A stretch of DNA of 64,000 bases from Polytrichum commune (GCA_950295325.1 OX485803.1:67657554-67721553); one strand, 5' to 3'; shown: positions 1-9,412, counted from the stretch's first letter. Translations and numbers: made by a program. The notes: generated by a model not told the origin, from the letters alone.

Positions 1-748
1 ACGGCCGCCGCAGCTGCACCGCTCCGGTCCGGCCAGAAGCTCTCCTCCTCCCTCCTTGTTTTCTTTAGTTTTTTTTTTTTTTTTGGTTTGTTTGTTTGTT
101 TAATTTTGAATGAAATCACAATTGAACCAAAATGAAGAATGTTCTTGACAAGCTCACTAATGTGAATTCAAGCTTGCAAGCGAACAAATGACACGAAATT
201 CCGTGGAGAATTCAAAGATTTCTCTTCACAATTCAAAGTGATGTCTAAACTTCACAAGCACACCTCTTTCTTCTTGTTGCTTCAACAATCCGCGGCTTTC
301 TCCGCTCCAAAACTCCGGAACTTCGTCACTCCTTGCCCCCACGCGCACCCGTGCGCGTTTTATGTCAAGAATCAAGAAGAAAACATAAAAAATGAAGCAT
401 TCTTGCCAAGTGAGAAGGAAGAGATGAGAACACTCATAAGAGCTCTAATTTCTCTCCAAATGCACACAACTAGTCAAGCTATCTCTCACTCCACCAAGGG
501 AGAATCCAAAAGTGTAAGTAGGGGAAGAAGAACTCAAGATTTATTGCAAAATCATGCAATCTACACCTCACACACAAGCTCTCTCCACACACTAACTCAC
601 AAGACTTGATTTGGCAAGAATGCCAAGCCAAGGAGGAGGCTCCTTACTTAGGAGCCTTCCTCTCCACATCTAGATTCATCCATCCAAATCTAGATGGATG
701 AAACCCAACGGATAAGGTGCGGCCGTCGACGCCGCATACCGTGACACA
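1..748 (-). mobile_element. probable LTR of a second retroelement (incomplete at window edge)
   Basis: No protein is recognised here. The plus strand ends in GTGACACA at 748, exactly where the gypsy pol homology begins, so the minus strand would start TGTGTCAC, the usual TG...CA terminus of an LTR. Read on the minus strand it has LTR-like low-complexity text with an AATAAA-type signal near 540-550. The 123-codon open frame at 238-609 has no recognisable domain and I do not call it. The other terminus lies outside the window, so the identification is an inference from the junction alone. Confidence 0.35.
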
Positions 749-1559
749 ATGATTGGCTAGTGCAGCACAAGGCACGTTTGGATTTTGCATCTGAATGTTG
801 CGTGTTGTATAAGGGCCGCCGTAAAATGACACTGCATGTGAACCTAGTACAATGTCAGAGTCCAAATCCCCATAGACTCACCGCCATGCAGTTCAAACGG
901 TCAATTCGGAAGGGAGCAATGTTGTTCTTAGTTCAGTTGACCGTGGTTGGAGACGACGTAGAGGACACAGTGGCAACACCTTATGCCACAGTGTTGGAGG
1001 AATATGTTGATGTTTTTCAGCCCATACCTACAGGGTTACCTCCAGAGCGGGAAATAACCCATACTATTCATTTAGAGCCAGATGGCAAGCCGCCATTTAG
1101 GCCGATCTATAGGTTGAGTCCTCTCGAGTTGCAGGAGGCCAAGAAACAGATCAAGGAGTATTTGGAAAAATGATGGATAGAACCTAGTTCATCGCCTTAT
1201 GGGTCTCCCATCTTGTTCGTCAAGAAAAATGATGGAGCGCTGCGAATGGTGGTGGATTATCGGGCACTTAATAAGCAAACGGTAAAGAATCGTTATCCGT
1301 TATCTCGTATTGATGATCTTTTTGACCAGTTAGTCGGCTCTACAGTATTTTCATCTCTTGATTTGGCACAAGGTTATCACTAGATTAGGATATCCGAGGA
1401 GGATGCTTCTAAGACGGCGTTTAGAACACCGTTTGGTCATTACCAATTCAAAGTATTAAGTTTTGGATTGACCAATGCACCAGCAACTTTTCAAGGAATA
1501 ATGAATCGTGTTTTTCACAAGTTCATTGGAAAGTTTGTTTTGGTATATCTGGATGACAT

Positions 1560-3084
1560 TGTGAGCCCAAAATGGTGCCCACATGTGGTGATTAACTCTT
1601 CGAAACCAATTTTAGTTTAACTTTGATGTGTTATGATTATTCACAAAACATAAAAAGAGTGAAGTGTGGTTTGGATTTAAGTTTAGGTTTTAGAATGTGT
1701 TGTGTGATTATTTCAAGGTTGAATTCAATAAGAGTATGCCTTGATATTGTGAGTAGGGGGTAAGGTGAAGCAAGGTGAGCTCCGCGGGTTAAATGCCCAC
1801 TTTTGGATCCACCTTGGTAGTTTAGGAAGAAGGAAGCTTGGTGGAAGGAGATTAGTCCCTACTTTGAAGGTGAAGGTTAAGGGATTGTGATTGGAGGTGC
1901 TAATCCTCTCACCCTATCCTCACCTCTCTCTCTCTCTCCCTCTTTGCTATTTAAGGTGGTTTCTCTCTCATTTTCCTCTTTCTCCATCAAGCGCTCTCAA
2001 GAGAGCAAGCTCTTAAAGAGCTTGAGCCACGTGTGTGAGACATTAGTTCTTAGTGAAGTTAATTAGTTAAGCTCTTTCTCTCAATGCCTCCCAATTGAGG
2101 GAGCTTTTAGAGTTTAAAGTTGCACGTGTTGATTAGTTAGTAGTTAGTGGAATTAGTGTGTTAGATTAGTTTATTATTTAGGAGCAAGGAAAAAGAAAGA
2201 AAGAAAAAACTTAGAAAACATGTGATTAGGGAAGAAGAGAGTTTGGATTAGGGTGCAACTAGTGGTTGGGATACCCATTCGGGTATTATAACTTCATGAA
2301 CTGAAATCAGAAGGCAGCTGGGCTTGGAGGTTAGACCACCCGGGACTGGAACAGAAGGCAGCTGGGCTCGGTAAGTTAGGCCACACTGCGACTATAATCA
2401 GAAGGCAGCTGGGCTTGGTAAGTTAGGCCACACCGCGACTGTAATCAGAAGGCAGCTGGGCTTGGAGGTTAGACCACCCGGGACTGGAATCAAAGGCAGC
2501 TGGGCTTGGAGGTTAGACCACACCCGGGACTGGAATCAGAAGGCAGCTGGGTTGCCTAGCAACAATTCATTTAGACTATCTAGGGGGTTAGCAAGGCTAG
2601 CTCAAGTAGTAAGTATTAGCACATAAAAAACTAGATCACATTAGGCCATCTTTAGTGGTAGCTAAGAAGTTATATTCATTTAGGCTAGTTGGTGCCACGT
2701 GTGGGTTTGTATGAGTGTGTTTAACCATTGAGAAAAGTGTTTTTCAACACTTGCACCTCTTGGTCAAAATAACTCACTTGCATTATTAATGGAGAATGTG
2801 GAAGATTCTTGCAATGGCAAGAAAAAAGAAGTGAAGATTAAACGAGCGAGGGGAATGTCCTTAAGGGCATGTGTGGCTAAAGCCACGGGTTGGACGCTTG
2901 AGAAAGCCAACTCTACCACAAGCCAAGAGGGTAACATTAATAAAGTACAATGAGTGGAAACAATATGTGTTCTTTTGGACATAAAAATTACTTTGCACAT
3001 GGTTCAAGTTTGTAAGAGATACATGTGACTCGCAAAGCCATCATCCGGACTAGGACGCTTAAGGGTGGTGGATTTGGCCTCACA
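1560..3084. mobile_element. solo LTR or short LTR element nested in the gypsy RT domain
   Basis: The insertion interrupts the reverse transcriptase exactly at the YLDDI motif. It begins TGTGAGCCCAAA and ends TTTGGCCTCACA, a 12-bp imperfect terminal inverted repeat with TG...CA ends. It is flanked by a perfect 5-bp duplication GACAT (1555-1559 and 3085-3089). Removing it and one GACAT restores the host reading frame. Inside are a pyrimidine tract with a TATA-like CTATTTAAGG near 1947 and a minisatellite at 2305-2560. There is no convincing coding sequence: the open frame at 2764-3000 minus has no domain. The size and 5-bp duplication fit a solo LTR left after recombination. Confidence 0.85.
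2305..2560 (+). repeat. 46-bp minisatellite inside the nested LTR
   Basis: About six imperfect head-to-tail copies of a unit containing AGAAGGCAGCTGGGCTTGG, alternating two versions: GAGGTTAGACCACCCGGGACTGG and TAAGTTAGGCCACACCGCGACT. The alternation looks like a two-unit higher-order pattern. Confidence 0.85.
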
Positions 3085-5711
3085 GACATCTTAATTTTTT
3101 CAAAGAACGAGGAGGAACATGTCAGTCATTTGGCACAAATACTTCAAATTCTACGAGAGAATCAGTTTTATGTAAAGATGTCTAAGTGTCATTTCGGAAA
3201 GAGTGAATTGCATTATTTAGGACATGTTGTTGGCAAGGAGGGCATCAAGGTGGATCCTAAGAAAATTGAGACTGTGGCCAAGTGGCATAGACCTCTTGAA
3301 GTCGGATAATTACGATCCTTCTTGGGGCTTTGCAATTACTTCCGCAGATTCATACATGGATATTCCACTCTAGTTGCGCCTTTGACTTCTCTGACGCGAA
3401 GCAAAGTCAAGTACATTTAGGTTGACGAGTGTGAACGCGCTTTTGAAAATGTTAAGTATGCTTTAACACATGCACCAGTTCTGACCTTACCCAAGTTAGG
3501 GGAGCCATTTGAGGTCGTTAGTGACGCTTCTTTACTCGGAGCAGGGGCCGTCTTACTTCAGGGAGGTAAGCCCATTGCTTTTGAGAGTAAGAAATTTTCT
3601 CCCGCTGAGAGAAATTACACTACTGGTGAACAAGAACTTGCAGCAGTTGTGCACGCCATGCGAACCTGGCGGTGTGACCTAGAGGGTGCAGATTGCACGA
3701 TCGTCACAGATCATAACCCTCTGGTGTATTTAAAAACACAACAGACGTTATCAAGGCGTCAAGCTTGGTGGTTGGAGTTCTTGGAGCAAAATTTTGTCTA
3801 TAGATGGGTGTATAGACCAGGAAGGATTAATATAGCAGATCCTCTGAGTTGGAATCCACTAGACCCGGGTGACCAGCCAGCCTTGATGGCACCACGGTCT
3901 GCTCCATGTAATTCGGTCCTTCAAATGGTGGCTGCAGACGCTAGGCGAGGTGATCATGTTGAACAAGACAACAATCCGAAGGGGTACCCGGAGTTCGTCA
4001 GTGATCAGAAGTTATATCAAACTATCATTGCCGGGTATGCTCTTGATCCTTGGTTCTCAAACCCGTACAATCTGAAACATTTTGTTTATGAGAATCACAT
4101 CTGGTGGTATGAAAAGGCGGTTGTGGTTCCAGATGTGTCATTCTAAGGATCGAATATCAGGTCATTTTTGCTCCGTGAGTATCATGATGCAATGTATAGC
4201 GGTCATGTAGGGGTAACTAAGACGTATAAGAGGGTGCGAGTAAACTTTTGGTGGCCTGAGATGCAAGGGTCCATCAGAAGCTATATAAAATCTTGTGAGA
4301 TTTGCCAAAGGAGTAAGGCCCCTACTCTTAAACCAGCAGGCCTTTTACAACCATTGGAGATTCCTGATAGAAATTGGGAAGTAGTGAGCATGGATTTTAT
4401 CTCTGGATTGACTCCGTCTGCTAATGGTTATGATGCCATCTTTGTGTGCGTGGATAAGTTGTCCAAGATGGCCCACTTTATGCCAACCACCACACACGTT
4501 ACTGCTGAAGGTACGGTAAGGTTATTCCGTGATCATGTATATAAGTTGCATGGTCTACCCAGGGTAATCCTAAGCGACAGGGATGCTAGATTCACAAATA
4601 GGTTTTGGGATGCGTTGCATGGTCTTTTGGGGACAAGGTTGGCCATGTCCACCGCACTCCATCCTCAAACTGATGGGCAGACGGAACGGGTAAACCGTAT
4701 CCTGGAGGATATGTTGCGGCATTATGTCAATCCAGTGCAAGATGATTGGGATGAATTCCTTGCAGTAGTTGAATTTGCATATAATAGCTTTTGGCAAGAG
4801 TCTGTACGGAATACTCCGTTTGTCCTGAACTATGGTCAGTAGCCCCGGACACCAATTAGTGGGAACAGCAAGTGTCAAGTCCCTGCTGCGCATAATTTTG
4901 TCGAGCATATGACACATGTGATTGGCGAGGCCAAGAAACATCTCATTGCTACGCAACAACGACAAAAGTTCTATGCTGACAAAAACCGACGAGAGGTCTC
5001 GTTCGAAGTGGACCAGCAAGTGCTAGTAAGTACTGCCAACATTAAGTTGAAGGTCCCAAGAGCTCGAAAGCTTTTACCAAGGTGGATTGGCCCATTTCGG
5101 GTGGTGCAAAGGATAGGGGTGGTAGCATACCGCATGCAACTGCCAGATACATTTAAGATCCACGATGTTTTTCATGTGTCACTTCTTAGGCCTTATGTGG
5201 CCGATGGCAGGGTACAACCTCCCCCTCCACCAGTCTTTGAGGAATATGCATCTTATGAAGTAGAACGCGTGCTTTCACACGAAGATAGAGGGTCTCGTTC
5301 TCGCCCCAAGAAATTCTATCTTATCAAATGGCTCAGATATGCACTTGAGCATAATTCATGGGAGCCCGAATGCAACTTGAGTGTAGAAGTACTTAAGGAG
5401 TATTGGGATGCGGTAGCAAAGTCTGAGGACAAACTTACACGCCATGGTATTAAGCGTGACCGCGAAGCCCCAGCTGCGTAAAAACGTTTGAGGCGGAAGG
5501 TATCTTCGGGGTAGGCGCCTTCTGTTCTTTCAGGCTTGCACAAGATCCTGTAAACGGGGTGTTATTATTAACTTGTTTCACCCTGCCAATTGGCATGGAG
5601 CATGGTACAGATACAGATCCCATGGCTCGCTTAAATTAGTGGTGGTCTTGACTATATTTGTCTTGATGCACTACGATTTGGGATCATTCATGAACGCGGA
5701 CGTTCATTCCT

Positions 5712-6126
5712 AAGTGGGGAGGTGTATAACGTGTATTACATATTTATTGGTTATTGTTTATTTACAACCTCTCATTCAACTAGGACTCCTTTACTAGAAG
5801 ACTAGAGGCGCTACCCTGAGTGCTCTAGCAGTCCTAAAGGTAAAGGGAGTTAACTAGTTGAAGCTATGGTTTTACACTTGGTTCTACCTCGTAAGTAACG
5901 ACCATTAGTTAAGTGCACTTAGAATTATCCTAAAGGCATGGAGGGAGAGCTTGCTAGCATATACTTAACTACTAGTTGGAGGTGGCCTCAACTCATAGTA
6001 GTATCTAGTATATAAGCTCTAAGGTTGGGAGGAACATGCCTCTTGAATCTCATAATATTTGAGAACGTTACATTTGTAGAGTACAAGTAAAAAAATAACA
6101 TTTGATTTTCCACCGTAAATTCCGCC
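5712..6126 (+). mobile_element. polypurine tract and probable start of the gypsy 3' LTR
   Basis: Downstream of the pol stop (5481), a purine run AAGTGGGGAGG (5712-5722) directly precedes TGTATAACGTG (5723 on), the expected polypurine tract and LTR start of a plant gypsy element. A TATA-like AGTATATAAGC lies near 6000. The right end cannot be fixed because no second LTR copy is in the window and a MITE interrupts the stretch at 6127. Confidence 0.55.
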
Positions 6127-6364
6127 GTAGTTTCCATTAAAATAAGAGTATGTTAAGTTGGGAAATCGACTCATTTAGGTCGACTCAACCTAAATTGACA
6201 ATATAATGTCCTCGTTTAGGTCGACTCAACCTAAATTGACAAAATGTTGTCCTCATTTAGGTCGACTCAACCTAAATTGACAAAATATTGTCCTCATTTA
6301 GGTCGACTCAACCTAAATGAGTTGATTTCCCACCTTAACATACTCTCATTTTAATGGAAACTAC
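6127..6364. mobile_element. foldback MITE with internal tandem repeats
   Basis: A 238-bp element whose outer ~53 bp form an inverted repeat with only a few mismatches. The left arm starts GTAGTTTCCATTAAAAT and the right arm ends with its complement. Between the arms are about four copies of a ~42-bp unit containing GGTCGACTCAACCTAAAT, itself partly palindromic. Flanking TCCGCC (6121-6126) and TCCGTC (6365-6370) look like a 6-bp target duplication with one C-to-T change. There is no coding capacity. Confidence 0.8.
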
Positions 6365-7350
6365 TCCGTCTGAAGTATAATCTAGTATTTATCAACCTAA
6401 CATGACTTTTAGGTGTCCAAATGGCCAATATTATTTTGAGAGGATCCCACTCTCTCAAAATATTGAATATCATGTTTTTAGCACTTTGGACTTAAGATTG
6501 GACTACCATTAGTTGCCTCTATAACTCAAGGATAGAAACAAAACGATGTATGGAGAGTTCATCATGTTGGGAGGATTATACACCATTGGAATTTTTTGTT
6601 TGAGAACGCACATGTCTAGTTTCAATTGGCGACACCGCAAGTGTTAGCAACATAACCTTTTACTCAATGTTATATCGATGATGTAATCAACTTTAACAAT
6701 ATTTTGTAATAGCAAAAAACAAGCCGCAACTCTGAATTCCGAGCAACTAGATCTATTGTCCAAACAAAAAGCTCGCCCATGAATTACAAACACATCAGCG
6801 ACCACCACAAGATGGTAGCCGCATTCACAAGAGCAATGCAAGATCAATACAAAGACATGCATTGGAGCACAAATAGCTCTAAAATCCTAGCACCAAAACA
6901 TTATTTATATTGTTTGTTTCAACAATAGTGTTATCAACACTCATTGTCAATATATATTTCCACAAAGCCTCCACAATACTCCCCTCTACCAACAAGATCC
7001 AAACATACATTTCCAATAACCATGACTACATCAGGGGAGGTCCGATTTTCAATCCGGTTTTTTTACAAATTTGCTAATGCAACATGAGTTTTATTGTGTA
7101 AATCCAATCGGTTCGAAGCTGGAGAACATGAAAAAGGAACCAAATTACACCCACATACCTTAAACACCAATCTTTCTTATCCTTTGCCTTTTCCTTTTCC
7201 TTTTCCTTAGGCAAAATTGGGATGAATGAGCCATAAACCAAATTACCGGAACCCTAGTAACCTAAAAGCATTGTATGAAGGGTCAGTTATTATAGACCAT
7301 ACAACTTTCATCCATTTTTGTGCTTAAAACTCATACATTAGATTGGCCTC
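6365..7350. other. intergenic, no gene seen
   Basis: AT-rich sequence, possibly including the end of the gypsy LTR. A short TTCCTTTTCC simple repeat sits at about 7185-7208. The open frame on the minus strand at 6644-6862 has no recognisable features. Confidence 0.6.
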
Positions 7351-7356
7351 CTCGGC

Positions 7357-7428
7357 TTATAAAGTCTCTCCCTTCGTGTAGCTTGGCATCTCTTACCTCG
7401 CAGCCTGCCTACGGGGCTTTAGGGTTTA
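7357..7428 (+). promoter_or_regulatory. TATA box and telo-box of the snoRNA cluster
   Basis: TTATAAA at 7357-7363 is followed about 57 bp later by TTTAGGGTTTAAG (around 7418-7430), a telo-box (AAACCCTA on the other strand). More TAGGGTTT-like motifs recur inside the cluster near 7921, 8140 and 8186. Telo-boxes are typical of plant snoRNA, ribosomal-protein and translation-related promoters. A single pol II promoter for a polycistronic snoRNA precursor is the simplest reading. I did not see the upstream sequence element of snRNA-type promoters. Confidence 0.5.
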
Positions 7429-7941
7429 AGGTTCTCTGGGCATGCGGCTGTTGTACAAGGCTAGGGGTTCAGCATTTCGGTGTTTGTATTATGTAGTGTT
7501 ATGGCAGGCTGAAAGTTTTAGCATTTTGTATAATAGAGCTGTGGCAGCATTGCTGAGTGCACCACACCGAGCGCTTCGTGTGTTGTTGGGAAGGTGTCCT
7601 TCTGCTTCCCTGTGGCCCGTATCAATCTCAGTTTCTTCCCTGTACTCTGTTTCATGCGGTCGCATGGGTCCTGGGAATCGGCGCTCCAGAGAGGCACTGA
7701 CAAAGTATCCGTGCATGTGTCTCTGCAGTACTTGTTTTGGATCTGATTTGAGTTCGTGGTTTATAAAGCACACGGTTTTGGAAGGGGTGAATGTGTTTTT
7801 CTTCAAAGGATCTGCTTGTATGCTTTGAAGACGCCTAGGGAACTGATGCCTTTATATTATTGGTTCTTAGCTTTTGGGGTTTCGGTAGGAGATGTCCAGA
7901 AAACTGGATCAGGGAATTTGTTTAGGGTTTTGGTGATTGAT

Positions 7942-8018
7942 GCACGATGAGGATTACAACGCATTTGGTTGAGAGCTTGCTCTTTGATGCAGCCAAACCT
8001 CCTACTCATTCTGAGTGC
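7942..8018 (+). ncRNA. box C/D snoRNA, candidate 25S rRNA guide
   Basis: A 77-nt RNA closed by a perfect terminal stem GCAC/GUGC. Box C is ACGATGA (one mismatch to RUGAUGA) at 7944-7950 and box D is CTGA at 8011-8014. Internal TTGA and TTGATGC resemble relaxed D' and C' boxes. The ten nucleotides CCTCCTACTC upstream of D can pair with GAGTAGGAGG, which I recall as a conserved 25S segment. The five-nucleotide rule would place 2'-O-methylation on the A of that GAG. Boxes and stem are seen directly; the target is from memory. Confidence 0.75.
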
Positions 8019-8045
8019 TGAGGATGTAGTAGTGGATGAAGAGTG

Positions 8046-8125
8046 AGGCGTGTGATGAAACACTTTCGAATGGGTAATTTGCGCCTGATTTCTGTGATGC
8101 AAAACACCTTGGAAAACTGACGCCT
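8046..8125 (+). ncRNA. box C/D snoRNA guiding 18S rRNA (copy 1)
   Basis: Terminal stem AGGCG/CGCCT, box C GTGATGA (8052-8058), box D' CTGA (8085-8088), box C' GTGATGC (8094-8100) and box D CTGA (8117-8120): a complete double-guide architecture. The 14 nt TGGGTAATTTGCGC directly upstream of D' are complementary to the universally conserved 18S segment GCGCAAATTACCCA. The fifth base selects the first A of that AAA, the site known in yeast as Am436. The D guide (CACCTTGGAAAA) differs slightly from copy 2 and may address CTCCAAGGTG in 25S. It is paired with a tandem copy about 240 bp downstream. Confidence 0.88.
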
Positions 8126-8289
8126 TCTCACATCTGATTTAGGGTTCTAGGGGTTTTCAGAAGTAAAATGTTTGGAAAAATGTGGTTAGGGTTTTGTTGA
8201 TGGTTGAATGTGTGAGGATATCTGGTGGAGGGCTTGCGCGTTGACTCAAGTATACTCCTCATTCCTCTTGGTCTTCTATATTTGAAGAG

Positions 8290-8365
8290 GCAGGTGATGA
8301 AACACTTCGAATGGGTAATTTGCGCCTGATTTTTTGTGATGCTAAACACCTTGGAGAACTGATGC
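8290..8365 (+). ncRNA. box C/D snoRNA guiding 18S rRNA (copy 2)
   Basis: Paralogue of the preceding RNA with all four boxes intact: C GTGATGA (8294-8300), D' CTGA (8326-8329), C' GTGATGC (8336-8342), D CTGA (8359-8362). The D' guide GGGTAATTTGCGC is unchanged. The D guide reads CACCTTGGAGAA and pairs with CTCCAAGGTG without the A/G change seen in copy 1, so this copy may be the better 25S guide. The terminal stem is shorter (GCA/TGC). Confidence 0.85.
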
Positions 8366-8397
8366 ACTTTTTCACGCACTTGATAGTTTAGACGATA

Positions 8398-8549
8398 AGA
8401 GGCCAGTGAAGAATTATTTGGAATTACCGGCTTATGGTCTTGAACCACATGCTGAGAACTGGCTGACTGAGGCCTCTTTCGATCGGTAGTAAATAAAGAA
8501 CTTGCCAACCTGCCACGAAGGGGGTAGCATGAGCTGTGACCCCACATTC
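8398..8549 (+). ncRNA. candidate box H/ACA snoRNA
   Basis: A strong hairpin is closed by AGAGGCC (8398-8404) and GGCCTCT (8471-8477), extended by AGT/ACT across a two-base bulge. The next unpaired stretch contains AAATAA (8491-8496), which fits the H box ANANNA. A second, short hairpin GGGGT...ACCCC (8521-8543) is followed at once by ACA (8544-8546) three bases from the proposed end. Length (152 nt) fits plant H/ACA RNAs. The second hairpin is small for the class, and no pseudouridylation pocket was worked out. Confidence 0.4.
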
Positions 8550-8895
8550 GACCAGGGTTGGGCAGAGATCTTTTTCATCTCTCGATAGGAAGCCATGTGC
8601 ATGCCTACAAGCAATTGCTTAATGGTGCCATACAGGGTGATAACATTCATTTTGAAGTTCCCTTTTTGCTTTTGTGCAAGCGTTGTCCTAAGATGATAAT
8701 CTCCCAAGATAGGAAGTGCCGTATGACAGTCATGTCGAGGCTCGAGTAACTGTTCCCTGCTGTTGGACCTGGAATATTTTCTTAAATTGGAGATTTGCAG
8801 GAGGAGCGGCAGGTTGATAGGTGAATCGGGTTTCGACGGATGATTTGACACGGGTTTCTGAGGGCTACGCGATGTGAGTGGGTGTGGTTGTGGAC

Positions 8896-8982
8896 ATGCA
8901 ATGATGATACCAAAGTGTTTCGGACTAGAGTTTCTGATCTGGTTTGCCAGTGTGAAGAAACAACTCTTGGCTGTCTGAGCAT
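8896..8982 (+). ncRNA. box C/D snoRNA, candidate 25S rRNA guide
   Basis: Terminal stem ATGC/GCAT encloses box C ATGATGA (8901-8907), D' CTGA (8934-8937), C' GTGAAGA (8952-8958) and D CTGA (8975-8978). The D' guide TCGGACTAGAG (8920-8930) is complementary to CTCTAGTCCGA, which occurs in the conserved 25S segment containing GACTCTAGTCCGAC. The five-nucleotide rule selects the first U of CUCUAG. The D-side guide (CTCTTGGCTGT) has no target I can name. Confidence 0.82.
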
Positions 8983-9017
8983 TTATGTATTCATTATCTG
9001 TGAGGATATGGAGTAGC

Positions 9018-9153
9018 TGCGCCCCTTTACCAATACCAAGAGTGAAAACAGTACTTTCTGGTTTAATGGCGGTTGCGCAAGAGTATTCGTGGTAATACTG
9101 GTTGTTTGGGTTCTTTTTGGTCTCTTGCAAACCGGGAAAGCCACGGTAAATTT
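9018..9153 (+). ncRNA. weak candidate box H/ACA snoRNA
   Basis: Two hairpins, TGCGC/GCGCA (9018-9022 with 9075-9079) and CGTGG/CCACG (9088-9092 with 9141-9145), are separated by AGAGTA (9080-9085), which fits the H box ANANNA. The 3' tail GTAAAT offers only an AAA-type variant of the ACA box. Position inside a snoRNA cluster supports it, but the structure is short of diagnostic. Confidence 0.25.
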
Positions 9154-9200
9154 CGAAGCGTCTTGAAAAAGAAGGAAATGAAGGAGTTTCATGTTGGGTA

Positions 9201-9284
9201 CAGTGCAAATGATGCGAAACCTAGATCCAACGCCTACTTTCTGTGAGGATTATCTAGAACGAGCTTTTTAACACTGATGCACTG
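9201..9284 (+). ncRNA. box C/D snoRNA, U36-like 18S guide
   Basis: Perfect 7-bp terminal stem CAGTGCA/TGCACTG, box C ATGATGC (9209-9215, one mismatch) and box D CTGA (9274-9277). The 14 nt ACGAGCTTTTTAAC two bases upstream of D are perfectly complementary to the invariant 18S sequence GTTAAAAAGCTCGT. The five-nucleotide rule selects the first A of that A-run, the site modified by yeast snR47 (18S Am619) and vertebrate U36. The symbol is left blank because plant naming differs. A degenerate tandem copy lies about 130 bp downstream. Confidence 0.88.
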
Positions 9285-9333
9285 CTCTCGAACAGAAACA
9301 CTTGGAAGGGTTTGGAAGACTTGCACGTTGCTG

Positions 9334-9412
9334 CAGTGCGAATGATGCGAAACCTAGATCCAAAGCCTACTTCTAGAACGATTTCTAGAACGAGCTTTTC
9401 AACACTGCACTG
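9334..9412 (+). ncRNA. degenerate tandem copy of the U36-like snoRNA
   Basis: Shares the 5' two thirds of the preceding RNA (CAGTGCGAATGATGCGAAAC against CAGTGCAAATGATGCGAAAC) and the GAACGAGCTTTT guide region. A three-base loss turns CTGATGCACTG into CTGCACTG, removing the A of box D, and the guide has one T-to-C change inside the 18S pairing. Box C keeps the same ATGATGC variant. This is most likely a snoRNA pseudogene. Confidence 0.7.

Larger units (their letters stand above)
749..5481 (+). mobile_element. Ty3/gypsy chromovirus pol, 5'-truncated and decayed
   Basis: Remnant of an LTR retrotransposon polyprotein; gag and most of protease are absent. Homology starts at 749-760 with the end of protease (DWLVQHKARLDF). 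Reverse transcriptase follows (VDYRALNK near 1250, [11 protein letters not shown] near 1465, the YLDDI active site at 1546-1560), then is interrupted by an insertion and resumes at 3085. RNase H lies at about 3470-3900 (EVVSDAS, TGEQELAAV, TDHNPL). Integrase lies at about 4150-4842, with an HHCC zinc finger (H..H...CEICQ near 4300) and a D,D,E core (MDFISG, SDRDARFTNRFW, HPQTDGQTERVNR). A chromodomain at about 5240-5420 (YEVERVLSHEDR, YLIKWL, NSWEPE) places it in the chromovirus lineage. In-frame stops occur at about 1171, 1381, 3307, 3418, 4144 and 4840, so it cannot be autonomous. Confidence 0.95.

Noticed and set aside
238-609. 123-codon open frame near the left edge
   Set aside because: No domain; lies in LTR-like sequence.
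7442-7828. 128-codon plus-strand frame at the start of the snoRNA cluster
   Set aside because: Cys/Ser-rich composition, an overlapping antisense frame of similar length and no domain. More likely the leader of the non-coding transcript.
7470-7860. Additional snoRNAs in the 5' part of the cluster
   Set aside because: No paired C/D boxes with a terminal stem. Possible ACA motifs (about 7563, 7700) lack convincing two-hairpin folds.
8432-9208. 258-codon open frame on the minus strand
   Set aside because: It lies antisense across three snoRNA candidates, has biased Ser/Pro/Asn composition and no domain. The snoRNA boxes and rRNA guides explain the sequence better.
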